Assembly: GCF_004382795.1 (NCBI RefSeq)
Contig: NZ_SMSG01000004.1
Coordinates: forward strand, 1 to 64,000
Reading direction: 5' to 3'
DNA from: Cumulibacter soli
GTDB lineage: Bacteria; Actinomycetota; Actinomycetes; Mycobacteriales; Antricoccaceae
DNA: 64,000 nucleotides
The notes beneath the pieces are model-generated. The model worked only from the letters and a program-made list of their open reading frames with translations. It was not told the origin of the DNA and searched no databases. A program made the position numbers and the translations under genes. Every line of letters begins with the position of its first letter. Position 1 is the first letter of the stretch. Below, piece after piece: positions 53,324-60,488 of the stretch.

Positions 53324-54265
53324 CTAGAATTTGGACATTAGATCAGAGGCGATGACCTCGAGATGGTCGAGGTCCGACAGATCGAGGATCTGGAAATAGA
53401 TCCGCTGCGCGCCGCCGTCGCGCAGCTGGCCGATCTTGTCGGCCACTTCCTCCGGGCTACCGGCAAATCCGTTCTCACGCAGCTCGGAGACGTCCCGCCC
53501 GATCGCCGCCGCACGCCGCGCAACGTCGGACTCAGTGCGCCCAATGCACGCCACCATTCCGGCCGACAGGGTCAGGCTGGATCGATCCCGCCCGATCTCG
53601 TCACAGGCGGCGCCGACCCGGGCGAACTGCTCGATGATCTCGTCGATCGGCACGAACACTCGGTTGAACTCGGCAGCGTACTTCGCTGCGAGCATCGGCG
53701 TACGCCGCTTGCCGCCGCCACCGACGATGATCGGCACGCCACCGTCCTGGACCGGCTTGGGTAGCGCTGGGGAGTCGGTCAGCGTGTAGTGCTGTCCGGC
53801 GAAGCTGAATTTCTCGCCGGTCGGCGTGCGCCACAGGCCCGTGAGGATCGCGAGCTGCTCTTCGAGGACGTCGAACCGTTCACCTAGCGGGGCGAACGGA
53901 ATGCCGTACGCCGCATGTTCTTGTTCGTACCAGCCGGTGCCCATACCCAACTCAAGGCGCCCAGCGGACATCTCGTCGATCTGCGCTGCCGCGATGGCCT
54001 GCACACCAGGCAGCCGGAAGGTCGCGGAGCACACCAGCGTGCCGAGGCGGATTGTGGTGGTGTCACGGGCGAGACCGGCGAGGGTCACCATGGCGTCCGT
54101 CGGACCGGGGAGGCCGTCACCGCCACCCATCACCAGGTAGTGGTCGGAGCGGAAGAAGGCGTCGAACCCGAGGTCCTCGCTGGCGCGCGCCACACTCAGC
54201 ATGTCGTCGTAGGAGGCACCTTGCTGCGGTTCAGTGAAGATCCGGAAGTCCATGTGGTCATTCAA
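53324..54265 (-). CDS. LLM-class oxidoreductase, probably F420-dependent
   Basis: A 313-aa luciferase-like TIM-barrel protein. DAFFRSDHYLVMGGGDGLPGPTDAMVTLAGLARDTTTIRLGTLV and GMGTGWYEQEHAAYGIPF are typical of the F420-dependent LLM subgroup; VPIIVGGGGKRRTPMLAAKYAAEFN is the phosphate/cofactor block. The ATG at 54265 and one at 54253 are both possible starts; GGAGG lies upstream. Divergent from a cyclase-family gene, with a lipid-regulon motif in between. Substrate unknown. Confidence 0.86.
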   Translation of the reverse strand: MNDHMDFRIFTEPQQGASYDDMLSVARASEDLGFDAFFRSDHYLVMGGGDGLPGPTDAMVTLAGLARDTTTIRLGTLVCSATFRLPGVQAIAAAQIDEMSAGRLELGMGTGWYEQEHAAYGIPFAPLGERFDVLEEQLAILTGLWRTPTGEKFSFAGQHYTLTDSPALPKPVQDGGVPIIVGGGGKRRTPMLAAKYAAEFNRVFVPIDEIIEQFARVGAACDEIGRDRSSLTLSAGMVACIGRTESDVARRAAAIGRDVSELRENGFAGSPEEVADKIGQLRDGGAQRIYFQILDLSDLDHLEVIASDLMSKF

Positions 54266-54319
54266 CCTGACGATTCACCTCCGCACTCGAGCGGCCCAGT
54301 TGCAGCGCTCGCCAGGAGG

Positions 54320-54333
54320 ACTGAACGTTCGAT
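54320..54333 (+). promoter_or_regulatory. Lipid-regulon motif between LLM oxidoreductase and cyclase genes
   Basis: ACTGAACGTTCGAT lies 11 bp upstream of the cyclase ATG at 54345 and about 55 bp from the LLM start. Its core AACGTT is palindromic. Confidence 0.48.
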
Positions 54334-54344
54334 AGGTTGCGGCT

Positions 54345-55298
54345 ATGACACTTCCTTCGTACGACGAACTGCCAGTTGGCCCCGCCGGCGGACGCCTGGG
54401 CTGGCATGTATTCGGCCAGGACGACCAGATCGGTCTCATCAACTTGCTCACGCCCGAGCGCATTGCGGCTGCGGCGACGCTCGTCAAGCGTGGCGCAACG
54501 TTCCCGCTCGACCAGCCCCTGGGCACCTACGACCCTGCGCTCACTGCGACCCGCGGGAATCCCGCCCACAATGTGGTCAGCGGACGCGGCGAACTCACAT
54601 TCGACGACTTCTACGACAACTTCTACCCGCAGGGTGGCAGCCAGTGGGATTCGCTGGCTCACGTAGCGCACCTACCCGGCCAGTTCTACAACGGCGCCAC
54701 GGGCGACCAGATCCGCGCACGAGAGCGCAACACCATTGACCATGTTGCGCGGCATGGCGTCGCCGGTCGAGCCGTCGTCCTCGACATCCCTGCCACACTG
54801 GCGAAGTTGGGCGTGGACTACGACCCAGGCTCAAGTTTCGAAATCACCGCCGAGCACCTAGCCGCCGCGGCCGAACACGGGCAGATCACCCACCAGCCTG
54901 GAGATTTCGTGCTGATGTACACCGGATTCGAGGAGTACTACGCCGGGCTCGACCAAGCTGCGCGTGACACGCTCCCGCAGAACCTGAAGACCCCCGGATT
55001 GGCGCATAGCGAAGAGACTGCGCGCTACCTGTGGAACATCCACGCCACCTCGATCGCCTCGGACAACTTCGCGGTCGAAGCATGGCCCGCGAAGTTCGGC
55101 AAGGAGAATGCGCCGTTCGGGTTTATTCACCAGATGCTGATCGGCAGCTTCGGCATGGCGCTAGGCGAGTTGTGGCACCTGCGCGAACTGGTCGCCGACT
55201 GCCGCGAGAGCGGGGTCTACGAAGGCCTACTGGTCAGCGCGCCGTTTGTAGCTCCCGGCGGTATCGGCTCAACCGCGAATACTGTCGTTCTCAAGTAG
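54345..55298 (+). CDS. Cyclase family protein (kynurenine-formamidase-like hydrolase)
   Basis: A 317-aa protein of the PF04199 cyclase family, in the longer subgroup. The metal region reads PQGGSQWDSLAHVAHL (GSQWD in place of the usual GTHxD), followed by RGVLD-like AVVLDIPATLAKLGV and LMYTGFEEYY. Family members hydrolyse cyclic amides, lactones or formamides with Mn/Zn. The neighbouring LLM oxidoreductase and acyl-CoA genes suggest a ring-opening step in a degradation pathway (inference). Confidence 0.83.
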   Translation: MTLPSYDELPVGPAGGRLGWHVFGQDDQIGLINLLTPERIAAAATLVKRGATFPLDQPLGTYDPALTATRGNPAHNVVSGRGELTFDDFYDNFYPQGGSQWDSLAHVAHLPGQFYNGATGDQIRARERNTIDHVARHGVAGRAVVLDIPATLAKLGVDYDPGSSFEITAEHLAAAAEHGQITHQPGDFVLMYTGFEEYYAGLDQAARDTLPQNLKTPGLAHSEETARYLWNIHATSIASDNFAVEAWPAKFGKENAPFGFIHQMLIGSFGMALGELWHLRELVADCRESGVYEGLLVSAPFVAPGGIGSTANTVVLK

Positions 55299-55514
55299 GT
55301 CTGGCGATCACAGGCGTGCGGGACGTACAGCGAGCGCTAAGCCGACTCGACATGCCCGGTTTCTACGATTCTCAGACTCCGATCACAATAGGATTCGATC
55401 ACCGTCCGGATCGGCGGCCATAGTCTGCCGGTCCGGACGGCCTTACTCTGCGGCTCGATCCGGTGGCGGAAGGCACCCAGCGGGACGATCCTCGAACGAG
55501 AGGTAGAGGTACCG

Positions 55515-56042
55515 ATGCGCGCCGATTCGATCCGGCAGTCGGCTCCGCGGATCGTCGTAATGGGCGTGAGCGGGTGCGGTAAGAGCACCATCGGCGAAGC
55601 CCTCGGACAGCTGCTTGGCCTACCGTTCGCGGACGCCGACGATTTCCACTCCGCAGCAAATATCGCGAAGATGACCGGGGGCACCTCGCTCACCGACGTA
55701 AACCGCTGGCCGTGGCTCGACGCCGTCGGCCAGTGGCTAGGCGAGCACGACAGCGGCGCAGTGGTTGCGTGTTCAGCCTTACGCTCGACCTACCGCGACC
55801 GAATCCGAACGCATTGCCCCGATGCGTACTTCGTGCACCTGGCCGGGCCGATCGTCCTGGCCGTGCGGCGCGTCGGCGCGCGTCGTGATCACTACATGCC
55901 GTCGACGCTCGTCGGGTCGCAGTACGACACACTCGAGGCGCTGCACGACGAAGAGTCCGGCACCACCATCTCCTTCGATCAACCCCGTGACGCCGTACTC
56001 GAGGAGTTGCTGGTGGTGCTCAACGGTGGGGCGCGACCGTAG
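55515..56042 (+). CDS. Gluconokinase, GntK family
   Basis: A 175-aa P-loop kinase. Walker A is GVSGCGKST (about residues 18-26), then ADDFHSAANIAKMTGGTSLTDVNRWPWLDAVGQWL, the gluconate-binding block, ACSALRSTYRDRIR and the lid RRVGARRDHYMPSTLVGSQYDTLE. It converts gluconate and ATP to 6-phosphogluconate for the pentose-phosphate pathway. GAGAGGTAGAGGT precedes the ATG. No gluconate permease is nearby. Confidence 0.93.
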   Translation: MRADSIRQSAPRIVVMGVSGCGKSTIGEALGQLLGLPFADADDFHSAANIAKMTGGTSLTDVNRWPWLDAVGQWLGEHDSGAVVACSALRSTYRDRIRTHCPDAYFVHLAGPIVLAVRRVGARRDHYMPSTLVGSQYDTLEALHDEESGTTISFDQPRDAVLEELLVVLNGGARP

Positions 56043-56132
56043 CCACGTCCTGCGCCTTGCCACACACCGCACGCCGTCTCGGCATAGCAATTCTTGTGGC
56101 CTGTAGCATGTACTGCGCGTCGTACGACGCTG

Positions 56133-56208
56133 GCCGAGTTGGCGCAATTGGCAGCGCATCTGTCTTGTAAACAGAGGGTTAGGGGTTCGAGTCCCCTACT
56201 CGGCTCCA
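56133..56208 (+). tRNA. tRNA-Thr (anticodon TGT)
   Basis: A complete cloverleaf: acceptor stem GCCGAGT (56133-56139) with ACTCGGC (56198-56204), D arm GCGCAATTGGCAGCGC, anticodon stem TCTGT/ACAGA with loop CTTGTAA (anticodon TGT at 56166-56168), T arm AGGGGTTCGAGTCCCCT, discriminator T and encoded CCA (56206-56208). It reads ACA threonine codons. Confidence 0.96.
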
Positions 56209-56410
56209 TAATTTCCCAGTTCACAGGCACATTCAGGAACTAGCGCCAACGCGTGCGGCCGCTGCGGTAGCGATTTCCGCGCCCGTAAGCGCGCGAGATT
56301 CGAAATGGTTCCGTTCACGCGCAGATTGTTTTCTACGGCTCAGTTGCGGGCGTAGTGGCGATATCACCTGCAAAAATGAGTGCCATTCATTCCCCAGCAG
56401 AAGGCAGCCC

Positions 56411-56989
56411 GTGTCCCAGCAACCCGCGACTACCTCCACAGTTCCACCGAATCGCCATTGGCTCACTAAGTTCGTCGGATCGACGATCTTCGTCAGCCGC
56501 TGGCTACAGGCCCCGCTCTACCTGGGCCTGATCGTCGCTCAAGCCGTCTACGTGATCCTGTTCTGGAAAGACCTGATCCATCTGATTCAGGACTTCAGCA
56601 CCCTCAACGAGGAAGACATCATGTTGATCGTCCTCGGGCTCGTGGACGTCGTGATGATCGCCAATCTGCTCATCATGGTGATTATTGGCGGCTACGAGAC
56701 CTTCGTGTCGCGGATCAACATGCGTGGGCACCCTGACGAGCCCGAATGGCTCTCGCACGTGAACCCGAACGTGCTCAAGGTGAAACTGGCGATGTCGATC
56801 ATCGGTATCTCCTCGATCCACCTGCTCAAGACCTTCATCGAGGCCCATGACATCCCCGGCGAAGTCATGATGTGGCAGACGCTCATCCATATGGCGTTCA
56901 TCCTCTCGGCCATCGGTCTGGCCTGGATCGACCGGATGAGTCAGGCCCCGGCCAGGCCATCGGATCACGACACCTCGTCGCAGCACTAA
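56411..56989 (+). CDS. YqhA/UPF0114 family membrane protein
   Basis: A 192-aa membrane protein with four hydrophobic segments: LQAPLYLGLIVAQAVYVILFW, IMLIVLGLVDVVMIANLLIMVIIGGYE, LAMSIIGISSIHLLKTFIEA and LIHMAFILSAIGLAWI. The arrangement, with FVSRINMRGHPDEPEWLSHVNPNVLKVKLA between helices 2 and 3, matches the UPF0114/YqhA family. Start is the GTG at 56411. Function of the family is unknown; ends next to a large palindrome. Confidence 0.87.
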   Translation: MSQQPATTSTVPPNRHWLTKFVGSTIFVSRWLQAPLYLGLIVAQAVYVILFWKDLIHLIQDFSTLNEEDIMLIVLGLVDVVMIANLLIMVIIGGYETFVSRINMRGHPDEPEWLSHVNPNVLKVKLAMSIIGISSIHLLKTFIEAHDIPGEVMMWQTLIHMAFILSAIGLAWIDRMSQAPARPSDHDTSSQH

Positions 56990-57020
56990 CGGCGACGTCG
57001 GCGAACGCTCGTCAAACGCG

Positions 57021-57080
57021 AAGCGGGGTTCTGCTGGTTAAGCGCGATTGCTTTCGCGCTTTAACCGCAGAACCCCGCTT
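57021..57080. repeat. Composite palindrome at a convergent gene end (family member 3)
   Basis: The outer arms are AAGCGGGGTTCTGC (57021-57034) and its complement (57067-57080). The inner arms are GGTTAAGCGCG (57036-57046) and CGCGCTTTAACC (57055-57066) with one bulged T in the same relative place as in the element at 11219-11278. It lies between convergent genes. Confidence 0.76.
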
Positions 57081-57148
57081 TCGTACCTCAGGCGGTGCCT
57101 CACTGCCATGCCGGAGCAAGCAGCACCTCACCCGGCAACCTCAGGCGA

Positions 57149-58945
57149 TCACAGGTCGGCGGCCGTCACCTCCTGTACATGCCGCTTCGCGACGTCCGCC
57201 GGTACGACGACATGCCGCGAGCGCATGTACTCGCCGATCGCCTTACCGATTTGGTCGACGCGGGTGTTCGATGACCCGCCCGTGCCCAACATTCCCTTGA
57301 GGACGAAGTGCACGGCCTGAATACCGTCCAGTTCGTGCCGCACGATGTCCAGGTCCTTGACCTCGGGGATCAGCCGGCGGATCTCGTCCGTCGACAGCGC
57401 CGACCGCAACCACTTCCAGATTTCCGGGTCACGTGACCACACACCGATGTTGCTGTTGCCACCCTTGTCTCCGCAACGCGCATAGACGAGTTGGCCGAGT
57501 TCGATGGTGGCGGTCTCCCCACTCAGCGCCTGCTGAGTCGGCTCGGGGTGAACGGGCTGTACGACAGGTTCGGTGCGGTGCGGCGGCACCTGCATCACTT
57601 CGCGGCGGCCGTCGGCGTACACCACGGTGTGTGGAACCTCGCGCATCGGTAACAACGCCGGCCAGTAGTCGATCTGCGCCGACGGCTTCTTGTTGAACGG
57701 CGTCAGCGCATCGGTGAAGAAACCTGGGATGCTCTGTAAGAACAGCGCTCCCAGCCGCCGGGCCATGTCGAACTCGACGAGCTCCTCGGCGGTCTTCGCG
57801 ATCCCCATGAAGCGGACGGCGACAGTCGCCTCCCACTGATTCTGCGGGTCCGTCGCCGGGACTCCCAGCGGCTGGACCTCCAGGTGTACGCCGGCCGGCT
57901 TACCGTGGCCGACCTGCGCCCGCATCAACTCGACCTTGGCCGCGACGTTCGGCGACGTCGCGTACACCGTATTGGTGATTTTGTAGCCCACCGGGGCGAA
58001 CATCGCGACCTTGGTGGTTTCCGGCGGCGGCGAGCCGGTGATGCCGCCCACCTCGACCCGGTCCTTACCGACCTTCGTCAGCGTGATGTCGTCCAAGTGC
58101 ACGGTGACATCAGGGTTGAGGTACCGCACGCCCTGGATTTCATACAGGATCTGCGCCGTGACGGTGTCCGGCAGTACCGCACCGCCATCGCGCTCATGTT
58201 TGGTAATCACTGTCGTACCGTCTGCGGCGATCTCGGCGATCGGGAAACCAGGTGCGGTCATGTCCGGGATCGCGGTGAAACCCGAGAAGTTACCACCGGT
58301 CGTATGCCCACCACACTCGATCAAGTGGCCGGCAACAACGGCACGGGCCAGCGCGTCCCAGTCATCGATCTTCCAGTCGTGCCACCACGCCGCGACACCG
58401 GTGACGAGCGAAGCGTCTGTCACGCGTCCGCAGACGACGATGTCCGCGCCATCGGCGAGCGCCGCGGCAATCCCCCATCCGCCCAGGTATGCGTTGGCGG
58501 CAACCGGGTCGTAGCCCCAACTGGTCAGCGGTTCGCCAGAATCGAGGTTGTCGAACTTCGCACCGGCCGCCTGGAGATCTGCAATCTTGTCGAGCACGTT
58601 ATCGCCCTCGATGTGCGCTATCTTCAGATCCACGCCCTCGTCAGCGCACAGCACCCGAAGCTGCGCGGCGAGCCCGGCAGGGTCAAATCCACCCGCATTG
58701 GTGACTACCTTTGCGCCGCTACGAGCGATGTCCGCGAGGTTGTCCTTCACCTGCTCGACGAAAAACTCGACATACCCGGACTTGCCGGTTCGTCCGACCG
58801 CGGCGAGTTGCGCGAGGGTGAACTCGGCCAGGTAATCACCAATCACCGCGTCGACCGGATCACCGGTGACCGACTCGTGCAGCCCAGTGAATCGATCGCC
58901 TAAATATCCGGAAAAGCTGCCGATCCGCACAGCTCGTGCTGACAT
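57149..58945 (-). CDS. AtuA-family protein (acyclic terpene utilisation; DUF1446 + C-terminal domain)
   Basis: A 598-aa protein. Residues about 5-440 form the DUF1446 domain (RIGSFSGYLGDRFTGL, ANAYLGGWGIAAALADGADIVVCGRVTDASLVTGVAAW, HLIECGGHTTGGNFSGF), and about 480-585 the C-terminal AtuA domain (LVYARCGDKGGNSNIGVWSRDPEIW). Fusions of both domains are annotated as AtuA, first named in Pseudomonas citronellol/geraniol degradation, and are often near acyl-CoA dehydrogenases, as here. Biochemical role unproven. The ATG at 58945 has AGGGAG upstream. Confidence 0.88.
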   Translation of the reverse strand: MSARAVRIGSFSGYLGDRFTGLHESVTGDPVDAVIGDYLAEFTLAQLAAVGRTGKSGYVEFFVEQVKDNLADIARSGAKVVTNAGGFDPAGLAAQLRVLCADEGVDLKIAHIEGDNVLDKIADLQAAGAKFDNLDSGEPLTSWGYDPVAANAYLGGWGIAAALADGADIVVCGRVTDASLVTGVAAWWHDWKIDDWDALARAVVAGHLIECGGHTTGGNFSGFTAIPDMTAPGFPIAEIAADGTTVITKHERDGGAVLPDTVTAQILYEIQGVRYLNPDVTVHLDDITLTKVGKDRVEVGGITGSPPPETTKVAMFAPVGYKITNTVYATSPNVAAKVELMRAQVGHGKPAGVHLEVQPLGVPATDPQNQWEATVAVRFMGIAKTAEELVEFDMARRLGALFLQSIPGFFTDALTPFNKKPSAQIDYWPALLPMREVPHTVVYADGRREVMQVPPHRTEPVVQPVHPEPTQQALSGETATIELGQLVYARCGDKGGNSNIGVWSRDPEIWKWLRSALSTDEIRRLIPEVKDLDIVRHELDGIQAVHFVLKGMLGTGGSSNTRVDQIGKAIGEYMRSRHVVVPADVAKRHVQEVTAADL

Positions 58946-58973
58946 TTCCACTCCCTAGATCTCATACTGCGAA

Positions 58974-59012
58974 AGCGCGCGGGGGTCGGCGATTCGCCTA
59001 CCCCCGCGCGCT
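58974..59012 (-). terminator. Hairpin after the acyl-CoA dehydrogenase gene
   Basis: A 13-bp stem AGCGCGCGGGGGT (58974-58986) with 59000-59012 encloses a second small stem GGCG/CGCC. It lies between the dehydrogenase stop and the AtuA start on the minus strand, so the two may be separately transcribed. Confidence 0.7.
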
Positions 59013-59038
59013 CTCACGGTCGGTTTAGTGCAACGCGA

Positions 59039-60301
59039 TTAGTGCAGCGACAGCTCGTGACGGCCGACCACCATGTGGTGGACCTCGTCCGGTCCATCCG
59101 CGAAGCGCAGGTGGCGCACGTCGGCGTACAGATCGGACAGCGGGAACCAGTGCGAGATGCCCGCAGCACCGTGAATCTGCATGGACTCGTCGATGATCTG
59201 GCAGGTCTTCGCCGGGACGACGGCCTTGGCCATCGAGATCCACACGCGAGCTTCCTTGTTGCCGAGCACGTCCATGGCCTTGGCAGCCTTGAGGACCAGC
59301 ATCCGCATCGACTCGATCTCGATGCGAGCACGCGAGATCTTCTCGAGGTTGCCACCGAGCTTGGCCAGCGGCTGACCGAACGCGGTACGCGAGTTGCCGC
59401 GCTTGACCATCAGGTCGAGCGCGAGCTCAGCCTTGCCGAGGGTACGCATGCAGTGGTGGATGCGACCCGGGCCCAGGCGGACCTGGGAGATCTCGAACCC
59501 GCGGCCCTCACCGAGCAGCATGTTGGCCTCAGGCACGCGCACGTTGTTGAAGCGCATGTGCATGTGACCGCGCGGCGCGTGGTCGGCACCGAAGACGCGC
59601 ATCGGCTCGATGATCTCGACGCCGGGCGTGTCCATCGGCACGAGGATCTGCGAGTGGTTCTTGCCCTTCGCGCCATCATCGTTGGTGCGAACCATGACGA
59701 TCATGATCTTGCAACGCGGGTCGCCGGCGCCGGAGATGTAGAACTTCTCGCCGTTGATGACCCACTCGCCGTTCTCGAGGACAGCGGTGGTCTCGATGTT
59801 CTTCGCGTCCGAGGAGGCGACACCCGGCTCAGTCATCACGTATGCCGAGCGGATCTCACCGTCGAGCAGCGGCTGCAGCCACTGCTGCTTCTGCTCCGGC
59901 GTACCAACGCGCTCGAGGACCTCCATGTTGCCGGTGTCCGGCGCGGAGCAGTTGGTTGCCTCCGAGGCCAGCGGGCTCTTGCCGAGTTCGGTGGCGATGT
60001 AGGCGTAGTCGAGGTTCGACAGACCCTCGCCGCTCTCGGCGTCCGGAAGGAAGAAGTTCCACAGGCCTTCTGCCTTCGCCTTGTCCTTAGCCTTCTGCAG
60101 CACCTCGAGCTGACCGGGCGCGAACGTCCAGCGGTCGGCGTGACCTTCGCCGAGCTTGACGTACTCCTCGTACATCGGGTCAACGGTGTCCTTGATGAAG
60201 GCCTTGATCTTGTTGAACAGTGGCAACGCCGCGTCCGACATGCGTAGGTCGTTGAGTTCGTCCTGCGGGTTTTCCCCGCCCATTCCGGTGTTGACGCTCA
60301 T
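59039..60301 (-). CDS. Acyl-CoA dehydrogenase family protein
   Basis: A 420-aa flavoprotein. I chose the ATG at 60301 (MSVNTGMGG), preceded by GGGAGTG, over one 21 codons upstream. SAYVMTEPGVASSDAKNIETTAV is the flavin/substrate block, FYISGAGDPRCKIMIVMVRTNDDG the beta domain, and AKAVVPAKTCQIIDESMQIHGAAGISHWFPLSDLYADVRHLRFADGPDEVHHMVV the C-terminal helices. Its length is somewhat longer than canonical short-chain enzymes and resembles the ACAD10/11-type bacterial subgroup. A lipid-regulon motif lies 88 bp upstream. It should introduce the alpha,beta double bond into an acyl-CoA. Confidence 0.91.
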   Translation of the reverse strand: MSVNTGMGGENPQDELNDLRMSDAALPLFNKIKAFIKDTVDPMYEEYVKLGEGHADRWTFAPGQLEVLQKAKDKAKAEGLWNFFLPDAESGEGLSNLDYAYIATELGKSPLASEATNCSAPDTGNMEVLERVGTPEQKQQWLQPLLDGEIRSAYVMTEPGVASSDAKNIETTAVLENGEWVINGEKFYISGAGDPRCKIMIVMVRTNDDGAKGKNHSQILVPMDTPGVEIIEPMRVFGADHAPRGHMHMRFNNVRVPEANMLLGEGRGFEISQVRLGPGRIHHCMRTLGKAELALDLMVKRGNSRTAFGQPLAKLGGNLEKISRARIEIESMRMLVLKAAKAMDVLGNKEARVWISMAKAVVPAKTCQIIDESMQIHGAAGISHWFPLSDLYADVRHLRFADGPDEVHHMVVGRHELSLH

Positions 60302-60388
60302 GGAGCACTCCCGTCGTAGTGAATCTTCGTTGCCTGTCAACATAGCCCGCCGTACCGAGTTCATTCTCGGTGAGGCCCCTCACACCGA

Positions 60389-60402
60389 CTGAGCGATCGC
60401 TC
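60389..60402. promoter_or_regulatory. Lipid-regulon motif ahead of the acyl-CoA dehydrogenase
   Basis: ACTGAGCGATCGCT includes the perfect palindrome GAGCGATCGCTC (60392-60403). It lies 88 bp from the dehydrogenase start, the same distance as the copy upstream of the TetR gene, and 87 bp from the divergent polymerase gene. Confidence 0.5.
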
Positions 60403-60488
60403 TAAATTGCGGATGACCAGGCGAAACGCTGAATCCCGATTCGCGAGTTGGTCAGAATCCTTTCACATCGACCAGCGAGAATGACCAA

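Noticed and set aside
56133-56208. tRNA-Thr as an attachment site for an integrated island
   Set aside because: No repeated copy of the tRNA 3' end and no integrase was found nearby; flanking genes look ordinary.
57884-58903. 339-aa plus-strand open frame
   Set aside because: It is the antisense shadow of the AtuA-family gene, with no ribosome-binding site or recognisable domain.
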